DNA of 64,000 nt from Sepiola atlantica (Eukaryota > Mollusca > Cephalopoda > Sepiida > Sepiolidae): the NCBI GenBank assembly GCA_963556195.1, contig OY744520.1, forward strand, positions 153,204,107-153,268,106. The letters run 5' to 3'. Each line of letters begins with the position of its first letter. Within the stretch, counting starts at the first letter, position 1. Below, in pieces: positions 34,673 to 44,190 of this stretch. The position numbers and the translations under genes were made by a program. The notes under the pieces are model-generated. The model saw only the letters and a list, made by a program, of their open reading frames with translations. It made no database searches and was not told the DNA's origin.

Positions 34673-35880
34673 AAGTCGAAATATTTCTCAGGGTTGGGGG
34701 AGAGTGAAAAATTAGAGGGCTGGAGAGATTTAGGGGTCGGGGAAAATTTTAGGGGTCAGGACGAACTTTTTAGGGGTCAGGCCAAATTTTTTTGTTTTTT
34801 GTTTGTTTTGAAGTCAAAATATATCTCATGGTTGGGGGAGAGTGAAAAATTAGGGGGCTGGAGAGATTTAGGGGTCGAAGTAAATTTTAGTGGTCAGGAC
34901 GAACTTTTTAGGGGTCAGGCCAAATTTTTTTGTTTTTTTTTGTTTTGAAGTCAAAATATATCTCATGGTTGGGGAGAGTGAAAAATTAGGGGGCTGGAGA
35001 GATTTAGGGGTCGGGAAAAATTTTAGGGGTCAGGACGAACTTTTTATGTGGTCAGGCCAAATTTTTTTCTTTTTTTTGGTTTTGAACTCAAAATATTTCT
35101 CAGGGTTGGGGGAGAGTGAAAAATAAGGAGGCTGGAGAGATTTAGGGGTCGGGGAAAATATTAGGGGTCAGGACGAACTTTTTAGGGGTCAGGCCAAATT
35201 TTTTTCTTTTTTTTGGTTTTGAACTCAAAATATTTCTCAGGGTTGGGGGAGAGTAAAAAATTAGGGGGCTGGAGAGATTTAGGGGTCGGGAAAAATTTTA
35301 GGGGTCAGGACGAACTTTTTAGGGGTCAGGCCAAATTTTTTTGTTTTTTTTTGTTTTGAAGTCAAAATATTTCTCATGGTTGGGGGATAGTGAAAAATTA
35401 ATGGGCTGGAGAGATTTAGGGGTCGGGGAAAATTTTAGGGGTCAGGACGAACTTTTTAGGGGTCAGGCCAAATTTTTTTCTTTTTTTTTGTTTTGAACTC
35501 AAAATATTTCTCAGGGTTGGGGGAGAGTGAAAAATTAGGGGTCTGGAGAGATTTAGGGGTCGGAGAAAATTTTAGGGGTCAGGACGAACTTTTTAGGGGT
35601 CAGGCCAAATTTTTTTGTTTTTTTTTGTTTTGAAGTCAAAATATTTCTCATGGTTGGGGGAGAGTGAAAAATTAGGGGGCTGGAGAGATTATGGGGTCGG
35701 GGAAAATTTTAGGGGTCAGGACGAACTTTTTAGGGGTCAGGCCAAATTTTTTTGTTTTTTTTTTGTTTTGAAGTCAAAATATATCTCATGGTTGGGGGAG
35801 AGTGAAAAATTAGGGGGCTGGAGAGATTTAGGTGTCGGGGAAAATTTTAGGGGTCAGGACGAACTTTTGAGGGGTCAGGC

Positions 35881-35913
<33 letters not shown>

Positions 35914-36715
35914 GAAGTCGAAATATTTCTCAGGGTTGGGGGAGAGTGAAAAATTAGAGGGCTGGAGAGATTTAGGGGTCGGGGAAAATTTTAGGGGTCA
36001 GGACGAACTTTTTAGGGGTCAGGCCAAATTTATTTGTTTTTTTTTGTTTTGAAGTCAAAATATTTCTTCATGGTTGGAGGAGAGTGAAAAATTAGGGGGC
36101 TGGAGAGATTTAGGGGTCGGGGAAAATTTTAGGGGTCAGGACGAACTTTTTAGGGGTCAGGCCAAATTTTTTTGTTTTTTTTTGTTTTGAAGTCAAAATA
36201 TATCTCATGGTTGGGGGAGAGTGAAAAATTAGGGGGCTGGAGAGATTTAGGGGTCGGGGAAAATTTTAGGGGTCACGACGAACTTTTTAGGGGTCAGGCC
36301 AAATTTTTTTGTTTTTTTTTGTTTTGAAGTCAAAATATTGTTCATGGTTGGAGGAGAGTTAAAAATTAGGGGGCTGGAGAGATTTAGGGGTCGGGGAAAA
36401 TTTTAGGGGTCAGGACGAACTTTTTAGGGGTCAGGCCAAATTTTTTTGTTTTTTTTTGTTTTGAAGTCAAAATATATCTAATGGTTGTAAGAGAGTGAAA
36501 CATTAGGGGGCTGGAGATCTTTAGGGGTCGGGGAAAATTTTAGGGATCAGGACGAACTTTTTAGGGGTCAGGCCAAATTTTTTTGTTTTTTTTTTGTTTT
36601 GAAGTCAAAATATTTCTCATGGTTGGGGGAGAGTGAAAAATTAGAGGCTGGAGAGATTTAGGGGACGGGGAAAATTTTAGGGGTCAGGCCAAATTTTTTA
36701 GGGTCTGCCCAAATT
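31786..36715. repeat. About 137-bp satellite with T-runs
   Basis: About 36 copies containing GGTTGGGGGAGAGTGAAAAA, GGGGCTGGAGAGATTTAGG, GGGGTCAGGACGAAC and a T-run of 7 to over 20. The strand asymmetry is marked (G and T on plus). 33,550-34,792 and 34,793-36,035 form a second-order direct duplication of about 1,243 bp (nine units). Frames are repeat translations. Confidence 0.93.
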
Positions 36716-37930
36716 TAGGGGCGGCGATATGTCTGTATTTAGCTTCCACACCGGGGCGGCGATAGGTACTTATTTAGCATTCAGCAGTGGTGATAGGTAC
36801 TTATATAGCATGTGCACATGGGCGGTAATAAGTATGTATATAGTATGCACACCGGGGCAGTGATAGGTATGTATTTAGCATGCGCACTGAGTAAGCGATC
36901 GGTTCATATATAGCACGCGCACCGAGGCGGCGATAGGTACGTATATAGCATGCGCACAGGGGCGGCGAAAGGTACATATTTAAAATTCACACCGGGCGGC
37001 GAAAGGTACATATTTAAAATTCACACCGGGGCGGCGATAGGTACGTATTTAGCATTCAAACCGGGGCAGCGATATGTACGTATTTAGCTTCCGCACCGGG
37101 GCGGCGATAGGTACGTATTTAGAATTCACACCGGGGCGGCAATAGGTACGTATTTTGAATTCACACCGGGGCGGCGATAGGTATGTATTTAGCATTCGCA
37201 CCGGGGCGGCGATATGTACGTATTTAGCTTCTACACCAGGGCGGCGATAGGTACGTATTCAGAATTCAGGGGTGGCGATAGCTACGTATATAGCATGTAC
37301 ACACGGGCAGCAATAAGTACGTACATAGCATGCGCTCTGCGGCGGCGATCAGTACATATATTGCATGCGTACCGGGGCGGCGAAAGGTATGTATTTCGCA
37401 TTCGCACTGTAGTGGTGATAGGTACGTATTTAGCATTCGCACTGGGGCGGCTATAGGTACGTATTTAGCATTCGCACCAGGGCGGCTATAGGTACGTATT
37501 TAGCATTCGCACTGGGCCGGCGATAGGTACGTATTTAGCATTCACACCAAAGCGGCAATATGTACATATTAATTATTCGCACTAGGGCAGTGATAGGTAC
37601 TTATGTAGCATGCACACCGGAGCGCAATTGGTATGTCTTTAGTATTCGCACTAGGGCAGCGATAGGTACTTATGTAGCATGCACACCGGGGCGCAATAGG
37701 TATGTATTTAGCATTCACACCGGGGCAACGATAGGTACTATTTAGCATTCGCACTGGGACGGCGATAGGTACTTAAATAGTATCTGCACCGGGGCGGCGA
37801 TAGGTACGTATATAGTATGTGCACTGGGGCGGCGATAGGTACGTATATAGTATGCGCACCGGGGTGATGATAGATACGTATATAGTATGAACACCGGGGT
37901 GGAGATAAGTACCTATATAGAAGGCGCAGA
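36716..37930. repeat. About 35-bp GC-rich satellite
   Basis: About 33 copies with CACCGGGGCGGCGATAGG and TACGTATTTAGCATTCG. A single related unit at 28,440 in H1 suggests that the array grew from resident Helitron sequence. Confidence 0.92.
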
Positions 37931-38196
37931 TAGAGGTGTTACTTTTTATAGAAATATGTCATACTATTACCCTGGGCAATAGGAGAAATGGTGGGGAAGA
38001 AACAGCTTTTGCAAAAGGCAAAATTAGAAAGTAGCGGCGAAATGGGGCGACCAGGAAAGAGAAAGGTAGCAGATAAAGAGACGGCTATAGAGAGAGGGGG
38101 CGGACATAGAAGTTTGAATATAAAGATGTTACACACACGATCTTTCTTCAAATATATGTTTTTATGACCCCGAGCAACGCCGGGTAGCCCCGCTAG
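37931..38196 (+). other. H2 3' terminal region (hairpin plus CTAG)
   Basis: Closely matches 28,450-28,735, including GACCCCGAGCAACGCC and CGCTAG, and is followed at once by the TC start of H3. Confidence 0.7.
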
Positions 38197-38804
38197 TCTA
38201 TTATATAAAGGGCAGTTGTCTGTATGTCTGTCTGTCTGTTTGTTTGTATGTCCAGATACTCCTCAAAAACTACGCGGCGACATGTCAAAAAGTTGATATC
38301 TTTAGCACCGTACATATCCCGGAATCATAATATCTAAAAATCACGACAAACGATTCACTCGCTGACAGTCAACCGGACCACTTTCCGACAAAAGGTAGCA
38401 GTTTTTTCTTATTTTTCACGAAATTTCAACGTTAATATGTACTAAATTCGAAATAATCTAATGTATTTATATACTAATCCGATAAAAATGCCGAGTCACT
38501 ATAAGCATCCCATAATCCCTTTGCCGGATGTACCCGGTCTTGCCCTAAATTGTGTCCGGTTGTATCAGATCATCCAATAACTTCTTTCCGGTTGCATCAA
38601 TAACAACATAGGAATCCTACGTTACGAGTGTGTAGTGAAACAAGGGTTGCTCAATCACATCCGCACTTGTCCCATAATCCCTTGCCGGATGTACCCGGTC
38701 TTGACCTAAATTGTGTCCGGTTGTATCAGGTCATCATGACGTCAGAGAGTGGCAGTTTTCCTTTCAGGCCAAATTGGGGGGGGGGGGGGTACGGTATTCG
38801 CCGG

Positions 38805-39190
38805 TGTGAGCATTACCTCCTCCTTTTTTGAGAGTGTTGAGGTAGGGTAGTATCGGTTCCGTTGTCATGATGCACTGATCCCATGCATTACCTCCTCCTT
38901 TTTTTAGAAGTGTTGAGGTAGGGTCGTATCGGTTCCGTTGTCATGATGCCCTCATCCCATGCATTATCTCCTCCTTATTTGAGAAGTGTTGAGGTAGGGT
39001 CGTATCGGTTCCGTTGTCATGATGCCCTCATCCCATGCATTATCTCCTCCTTATTTGAGACGTGTTGAGGTAGGGTCGTATCGGTTCCGTTGTCATGATG
39101 CACTGATCCCATGCATTACCTCCTCCTTTTTTGAGACGTGTAGAGGTAGGGTCGATTCGGTTCCGTTGTCATGATGCACTCATCCCATGC
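38805..39190. repeat. About 76-bp satellite, array 2
   Basis: Five copies of the family at 18,016-18,496 (GTGTTGAGGTAGGGTCG, CCGTTGTCATGATGC). Confidence 0.9.
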
Positions 39191-39194
39191 ATTA

Positions 39195-39720
39195 CATGGG
39201 GGGGGCGGTATCGGCATTCGGCGGTGGAAGGGTGGGTCGGCATTTGGCGGTGGGGCGCCTCAGGCCAAATCTGGGGAGGAGGAGTGTCGGCATTCGGCGG
39301 TGGGGCGCCTCAGGTCAAATCTGGGGCGGCGGAATGTCAGCAGTCGGGCACCTCAGGCCGAATTTAGGGAGGGGGAATGTCGGCAGTCGGCGGTATGAGC
39401 GCCTCAGGCGAAATTATGCCGAATTTGGGGGAGGGGGGGAGTTCCGGCATTCACCGGTGTGAGCGCCACAGGCGAAATTTGGGGGAGGGGCGGGGTATCG
39501 GCAGTGGGGCGCCTCAGGCGAAATTTGCGGGCGAGGGGGAGTGTCGGCATTCGGTGCGCCTCAGGCGAAATTTGGGGAGGAGGAGTTTCAGCATTCGCCG
39601 GTGTGGCGCCTCAGGCCAAATTAGGTGAGGTTCGCCAGTATGAGCGCCCCAGGCCGAATTGGGGGGAGGGGGAAGTTCCTGAATTCGTCGATGTGAGCGC
39701 CTATGGCGAAATTTGGAGGA
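39195..39720 (-). repeat. SINE-derived minisatellite, array 3
   Basis: About 10 units with CTGAGGCGCC and GAATGCCGACAC on the minus strand. It runs into the U2-5'-like module at 39,720-39,955, the same order as in H1. Confidence 0.8.
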
Positions 39721-39955
39721 GTACGAGTATTAAGCGGTAAGAGAGAGATCCCGACAGTGGGCGCGTATCAGGCCGTACTTTAGGGGAGAGGAAGTGAACA
39801 AAAGGAAAAGGGATTCAAAAATAAAATGATAATCTGATTTTTGATTCGAGAGTGTAAGATCGACACCTATCGGATAGGACTAGATAATACACTTTATCTC
39901 AAGGCAAAAATGCCGAGAACAGATACTACACTTTGATCTTAGCCAAAAAGCCAAC
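39720..39955 (-). repeat. U2-5'-like module in H3, abutting the LINE A 3' end
   Basis: 39,953-39,917 on the minus strand reads GGCTTTTTGGCTAAGATC then AAAGTGTAGTATCTG, a close match to U2 nt 11-46. It is followed by a second, degenerate U2-like start (39,917-39,866: CTCGGCATTTTTGCC, GAGATAAAGTGTATTATC). LINE A ends directly beside it with CTAAATAAAT. Confidence 0.8.
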
Positions 39956-40423
39956 ATTTATTTAGATGGATGCATCCTGGAAAACATTAACTCCTAGAGT
40001 TAAGATTACATTCCCAGAATGCATACCACCTTAGGCATAAAAGCCCACTGTGGAAGGGGGGAAGGTGGGGGTCGGGGGTCATTGTGACATTTAAAAAACA
40101 ACAGTTTGACATTTTTTATTTCAAACAAAGACAAAAACAAAGACATTTTTTATTTGACAAAAAGCAAAGAAAATGCACAATGACAAAAACCTACTCTACC
40201 CTAAGCTAGACATTCACACTAAAAAATTCACAGTCACTCTATGGCTTAACCCTACTTAAAATATCCCCAAAATGATACATGAAACCATGAAATAACGTGG
40301 GATTGGGATACACATTAAAAACACCCAAAAAGAAAGAAAAATAAAGAACCAAATAAAATGATAAGGGGTGGTTAGTAGGACCCTTCCCTACCCTCTTGCT
40401 AAGTGCGGACCGCCCACTGTTTT

Positions 40424-40438
40424 CCGGCTCAAAGCCGA
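40424..40438 (-). other. 3' UTR hairpin of LINE A
   Basis: CGGC/GCCG stem (40,425-40,428 with 40,434-40,437) around a 5-nt loop. The equivalent position in LINE B (47,709-47,720) has CGGT/ACCG, so one pair changes from C-G to T-A with pairing kept. It may be recognised by the reverse transcriptase. Confidence 0.5.
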
Positions 40439-40748
40439 AAACAAGCAGGTCGACCCCTAAATGGGAGTGGGAATAAAGCGGGGCGTTCTGAAAATAAATT
40501 AATCGGGATCTGGGTACGGGAATGGATGGCGTCTTCCAAGATAATATTGCCAAGGGTTTCATCAGCCGGGGACAAAATAAATATGTGGAGTGGGCATCTT
40601 TGGAAGCTCTCTAGTGCCTGCAGAAAAAACAAAGTTGGGACAGGACATCATTTACTCCTACTAGCTTATAGTTCGACTAGGCTAATAAAAAATAATTTTG
40701 TTTTATACTGGGCTGGGTTCCGTAGGACCCAGTACCGTCTGCGCCATG

Positions 40749-43700
40749 CTAAGGCGGGAAAACGTATTCAAACCTGGACCCTCGTCGAATGCACAAACTA
40801 GTGTTGTGCACCCATCTTCTATTGAACTCCATGCGATGTAGTCGTTTCCAATCGCATCTGATTTTCACTTTAAGCTGATGCTTAAAGTAAACAACCAGAT
40901 CACGATCCGAAACAGACCCAACCCCATGAACCTCATCTAGACGTGTAACCCACGTCACTAACCTAGCTACGGCCAGGATCACAAGAAACACCATTCGCTT
41001 CTCTCTAGACCACGGCGGCGCTACGTTGTTGATGACGAATGCTACATCCAGGACCAGCGGCTGCTCGGCGTCGATGCGAGCCGTTACCTCTCTGACATAC
41101 TCCCAGAGAAGACGTAATTTTCTGCAAGTGAAGAAGGCGTGCTCGGCCGTTTCTTCCTCATTGTCCTCACAGCGCGGGCACAAGGGGACGTCCCTTATGC
41201 CATCCCTGCATAATCTGCCATAGAGGGGCAGTGCGTTCCGAACAAGTCGCCAGGTCAGAGAGTACTCAGAATTGTTGAGATAACTCTGGCCTGGCGCCCA
41301 ACTCCACTGGGAGCGAGCCTCCTCCGTCGACAATCCCAGCCGTCTCCCAAGTGGATCCGAAGCGGACCCCTCCACTAGATCCCGATACAGTCTCTTCCTA
41401 GACCGGGCAAGGTCACTGGACCTCGGCAACGCCTTAAGCGCGGCTCGGCATTCGGTGACGAACAGCGACTCTCCTCTTGGCCTACGTCGACCTTCGACCG
41501 AGTGGTCGGGTATGAGGTTGGGAAAGGCGTCCTCAACCGCAGGGACCCACGGAGCTTCTTCCGTCAAAGTACGACTCAGGAAAGCCAGTCTCTCAGCATG
41601 TCTATGACTTGCCAAGTCAGGCATCCCCAAGCCTCCATCACACGGACGTTGCGTACAGACCTGTCTGCGGACGTATGCTTTCCGCCCATTCCACAGAAGT
41701 GAAAAGAGCAAGCGCGTGAAAGCAAGAAGGCGGTCCACAGGCAGCGGGAGTACAGACAGTCGGTAAAGGATGAGAGGAAAGACGTAAGTGGCGCACGCCT
41801 CCGCTCTCCCCTTCAAGGAAAGTTTCCTTCGAATCCAAGTCCTCACAGACGATTCGACCTTTGCCTGTACTTCCGACCAATTCTTCTCCAGCTGGAGACC
41901 CGGTCCGAACCAAACGCCAAGGATCCGAACCGGGCCATCGGTCCAGTTGAAGTCACCTGGAAGTGCGGTCTCTCCGCTCCAGGCAGCCAACCGCAGGCCA
42001 TTGGACTTGCTGCGGTTGACAATGGCCCCTGTCACTTCTTCGTACCGAGCGAGCGCCTTAATCACCGCTTCTATGTCTTCACGGCTGGACACAAAAACGG
42101 TGACATCATCGGCATACGCGGAAACCCTGGCTCGCGCATAGTGAGGAGGGATAGCGATTCCGCGCAGGACTGGTGTTGCCGCCCCGTCCCTTAATTTGCG
42201 AAGGAAGGGCTCCAACGCCAGGACATAAAGCAGGGGCGACAGCGGACAACCCTGACGTACCGAACGAGAAACCACGAACGACTCCGAAAGCCTACCGTTT
42301 ACTTGCACCGCTACCGTCGGCAGACGGTACAGAATCGAGACCCACTTGCGGAAGTCCGGATTAAAACCGGCAGCCTCTAGAACAGATTCCAAGAAACCAT
42401 GGTCGACCCTATCGAAAGCCTTGGACTGATCTAAATTGATCAGCGCGGCTTCAGTGTCGTCTTCTATACCCTCTAGGATCGTGCGAACCAGATGCAAATT
42501 GTTTTGAATTGACCTCCCCTTCACAGCATAGTTCTGCTCAGGTTCGATCAAGTCAGCGATAACAACCTGCAAACGATTCGCAAGAACACGGGCCAAAATC
42601 TTTAACTCTGTGTTTAGCAGAGTTATGGGCCTGTAATCATCTAAATTCCCCCCACCAGGTTGGCCCCCCTTCTTCAACAATGTGACCACTCCTTTGGTAA
42701 CCTGCCCAGGGATCGAGCCCTGAACAAACCAGTGGTTAAACACATCCTTCAGAAGAGGAACAAACATGGGCGACAGCCTCAAGTAAACTTCGTATGGCAG
42801 ACCATCGAGTCCTGGAGATTTGTTGTAGCCGACCTGCTTCAACGCAGTAATGATCTCACCCTCTGTAACGTCCCCATCACAGCCAGCTGCTCGGGCCGCC
42901 TCTAGGCGGGGCGAGTCAGCCAAATAGCTGTCAAACTCCTGGCCGCGGAGTCTGGGTAGTTGGGTGAAGCGATCCTCCAAATGCTCGCGGAACCCCTCGC
43001 AAATCTCACGAGTAGATACCAGGGTATGTCCTTCCAGGTTATTCACCTTCCGAATGTACCCATCCGAGCCACGACGTAAAGCAGCCTTACGCTCAACAGC
43101 GTCAACGTTCACAGCTTCGTTAGAGACTTTCTTTAACCTAGCTCGAACTACTTGACCTTCATATCGCTCGCTAGCCAAGCGATTGAGGTCCCCCTTAATT
43201 AAGGCTATCTCTAGGGGATCCCCCCCAGCCACCGCCCGGGTCATCTTATCATCTACACGCTTCTGTGTCCTAGCCCTATCTTGAGCGAGGCGCTGGCTAT
43301 AGCGGACACAAAAGCGTCTAACGTAAACCTTAGTTTTCACCCACCAACTACTCCCGATAACCGCCCCCACTAAAGCCCGCTGAAGTAGTAACGTTAGCTT
43401 GTCCCGGAAGTCGGGTATCTCCAGTAAGGAGGTATTCAACTTCCAGTACCCAGCTAACCTAGGCCTATCGCTTAAACTCAAACGGGCCATAACCAATTTA
43501 TGGTCCGAGTGACCTAACCAAGTGAACGTGGGACAAGATAAGAAATCTATGTCGCCTCTTCTAACTAACATTCTGTCCAAGTAAGTACTCGAACAGAAGG
43601 CCGCGCTAGTATGCCACGTCCACATCTCCCGCCCTGGGTGATCAACGCGAAATCTGTCGACAAGATCGCATGAGGCGATCAGGTCAGACAGACTGCTATC

Positions 43701-44180
43701 ACACCTATCCGACCCTCTATTACCCCCGACCTTATCTATCTTGGGGTCAAGGATGGCATTCCAATCCCCCATTAATACTACACGCTCCGGACCCCCGAGA
43801 AACGTCTCCAACCGTCGAAAAAAGGAAACCCTCTCACCAACAGCGTTAGGCGCATAAACCGCAACGATCCGAAACTTGCTGCTGTCAACGGCAACATCGA
43901 CTACGACCAACCGTCCTTCCGCATCCGTATGAACAACGCGCACTGTCGCGGACAGAGTGCGTCTCACTAGCAAAGAGACACCACAACTACGGACATTGCC
44001 ATATGCTGAGATGACGTCATAGTCGTCAGTCAGCACATCACAATCCCCATACAAAACGAAGTGGGTCTCCTCGATCGCAGCTATATCTACCTTAAGGGCC
44101 ACGAGATCCCTCAGCACGCGAACAGCCTTGCTTCGAGATCTCATGCCCCTCACATTCAATGTGGCCAGGTTTAAAGCCAT
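40749..44180 (-). CDS. LINE A ORF2: APE endonuclease and reverse transcriptase
   Basis: A 1,143-residue protein that would nick the target and copy element RNA into DNA at the nick. Seen, N to C: APE domain (residues 1-240) with LATLNVRGM, AAIEETHF, VYAPN, MGDWNAILDP, YLDRML and GHSDHKL, all catalytic positions present; RT domain (about 440-760) with DYRPITLLN, NLDQSKAFDRVDH (motif A), RQGCPLSPLLY (motif B), AYADDVTVFV (motif C, near 688) and RILGVWFG; and a C-terminal CPRC...EHAFFTC zinc-binding-like motif near residue 1,000. The start ATG at 44,180 opens straight into the APE domain and lies 10 nt after the ORF1 stop. The length and intact motifs fit an active Tx1-type element. It is about as different from LINE B ORF2 as a separate family. 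Confidence 0.92.
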   Translation of the reverse strand: MALNLATLNVRGMRSRSKAVRVLRDLVALKVDIAAIEETHFVLYGDCDVLTDDYDVISAYGNVRSCGVSLLVRRTLSATVRVVHTDAEGRLVVVDVAVDSSKFRIVAVYAPNAVGERVSFFRRLETFLGGPERVVLMGDWNAILDPKIDKVGGNRGSDRCDSSLSDLIASCDLVDRFRVDHPGREMWTWHTSAAFCSSTYLDRMLVRRGDIDFLSCPTFTWLGHSDHKLVMARLSLSDRPRLAGYWKLNTSLLEIPDFRDKLTLLLQRALVGAVIGSSWWVKTKVYVRRFCVRYSQRLAQDRARTQKRVDDKMTRAVAGGDPLEIALIKGDLNRLASERYEGQVVRARLKKVSNEAVNVDAVERKAALRRGSDGYIRKVNNLEGHTLVSTREICEGFREHLEDRFTQLPRLRGQEFDSYLADSPRLEAARAAGCDGDVTEGEIITALKQVGYNKSPGLDGLPYEVYLRLSPMFVPLLKDVFNHWFVQGSIPGQVTKGVVTLLKKGGQPGGGNLDDYRPITLLNTELKILARVLANRLQVVIADLIEPEQNYAVKGRSIQNNLHLVRTILEGIEDDTEAALINLDQSKAFDRVDHGFLESVLEAAGFNPDFRKWVSILYRLPTVAVQVNGRLSESFVVSRSVRQGCPLSPLLYVLALEPFLRKLRDGAATPVLRGIAIPPHYARARVSAYADDVTVFVSSREDIEAVIKALARYEEVTGAIVNRSKSNGLRLAAWSGETALPGDFNWTDGPVRILGVWFGPGLQLEKNWSEVQAKVESSVRTWIRRKLSLKGRAEACATYVFPLILYRLSVLPLPVDRLLAFTRLLFSLLWNGRKAYVRRQVCTQRPCDGGLGMPDLASHRHAERLAFLSRTLTEEAPWVPAVEDAFPNLIPDHSVEGRRRPRGESLFVTECRAALKALPRSSDLARSRKRLYRDLVEGSASDPLGRRLGLSTEEARSQWSWAPGQSYLNNSEYSLTWRLVRNALPLYGRLCRDGIRDVPLCPRCEDNEEETAEHAFFTCRKLRLLWEYVREVTARIDAEQPLVLDVAFVINNVAPPWSREKRMVFLVILAVARLVTWVTRLDEVHGVGSVSDRDLVVYFKHQLKVKIRCDWKRLHRMEFNRRWVHNTSLCIRRGSRFEYVFPP

Positions 44181-44190
44181 TATCCTTTAT

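Larger units (their letters stand above)
28736..38196 (+). mobile_element. Helitron-like unit H2
   Basis: It starts TCTCCTATATAAAGGGC followed by TGT/TTTG repeats. It ends with the same hairpin and CTAG as H1. About 9.46 kb, almost wholly tandem arrays that differ from those of H1. It contains no Rep/helicase frame. Confidence 0.65.
38197..39957 (+). mobile_element. Helitron-like unit H3 (start only)
   Basis: It starts TCTATTATATAAAGGGC with TGTC/TTTG repeats. The first 60 bp match H2, then the sequence diverges and joins the block shared with 17,560-17,840. No CTAG end is found before the LINE array, so the LINEs probably interrupt this unit or lie beyond a rearrangement. Confidence 0.55.

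Noticed and set aside
34372..36052. Frames with ESEKLGGWRDLGVGENF repeats
   Set aside because: Products of the 137-bp satellite, interrupted at T-runs.
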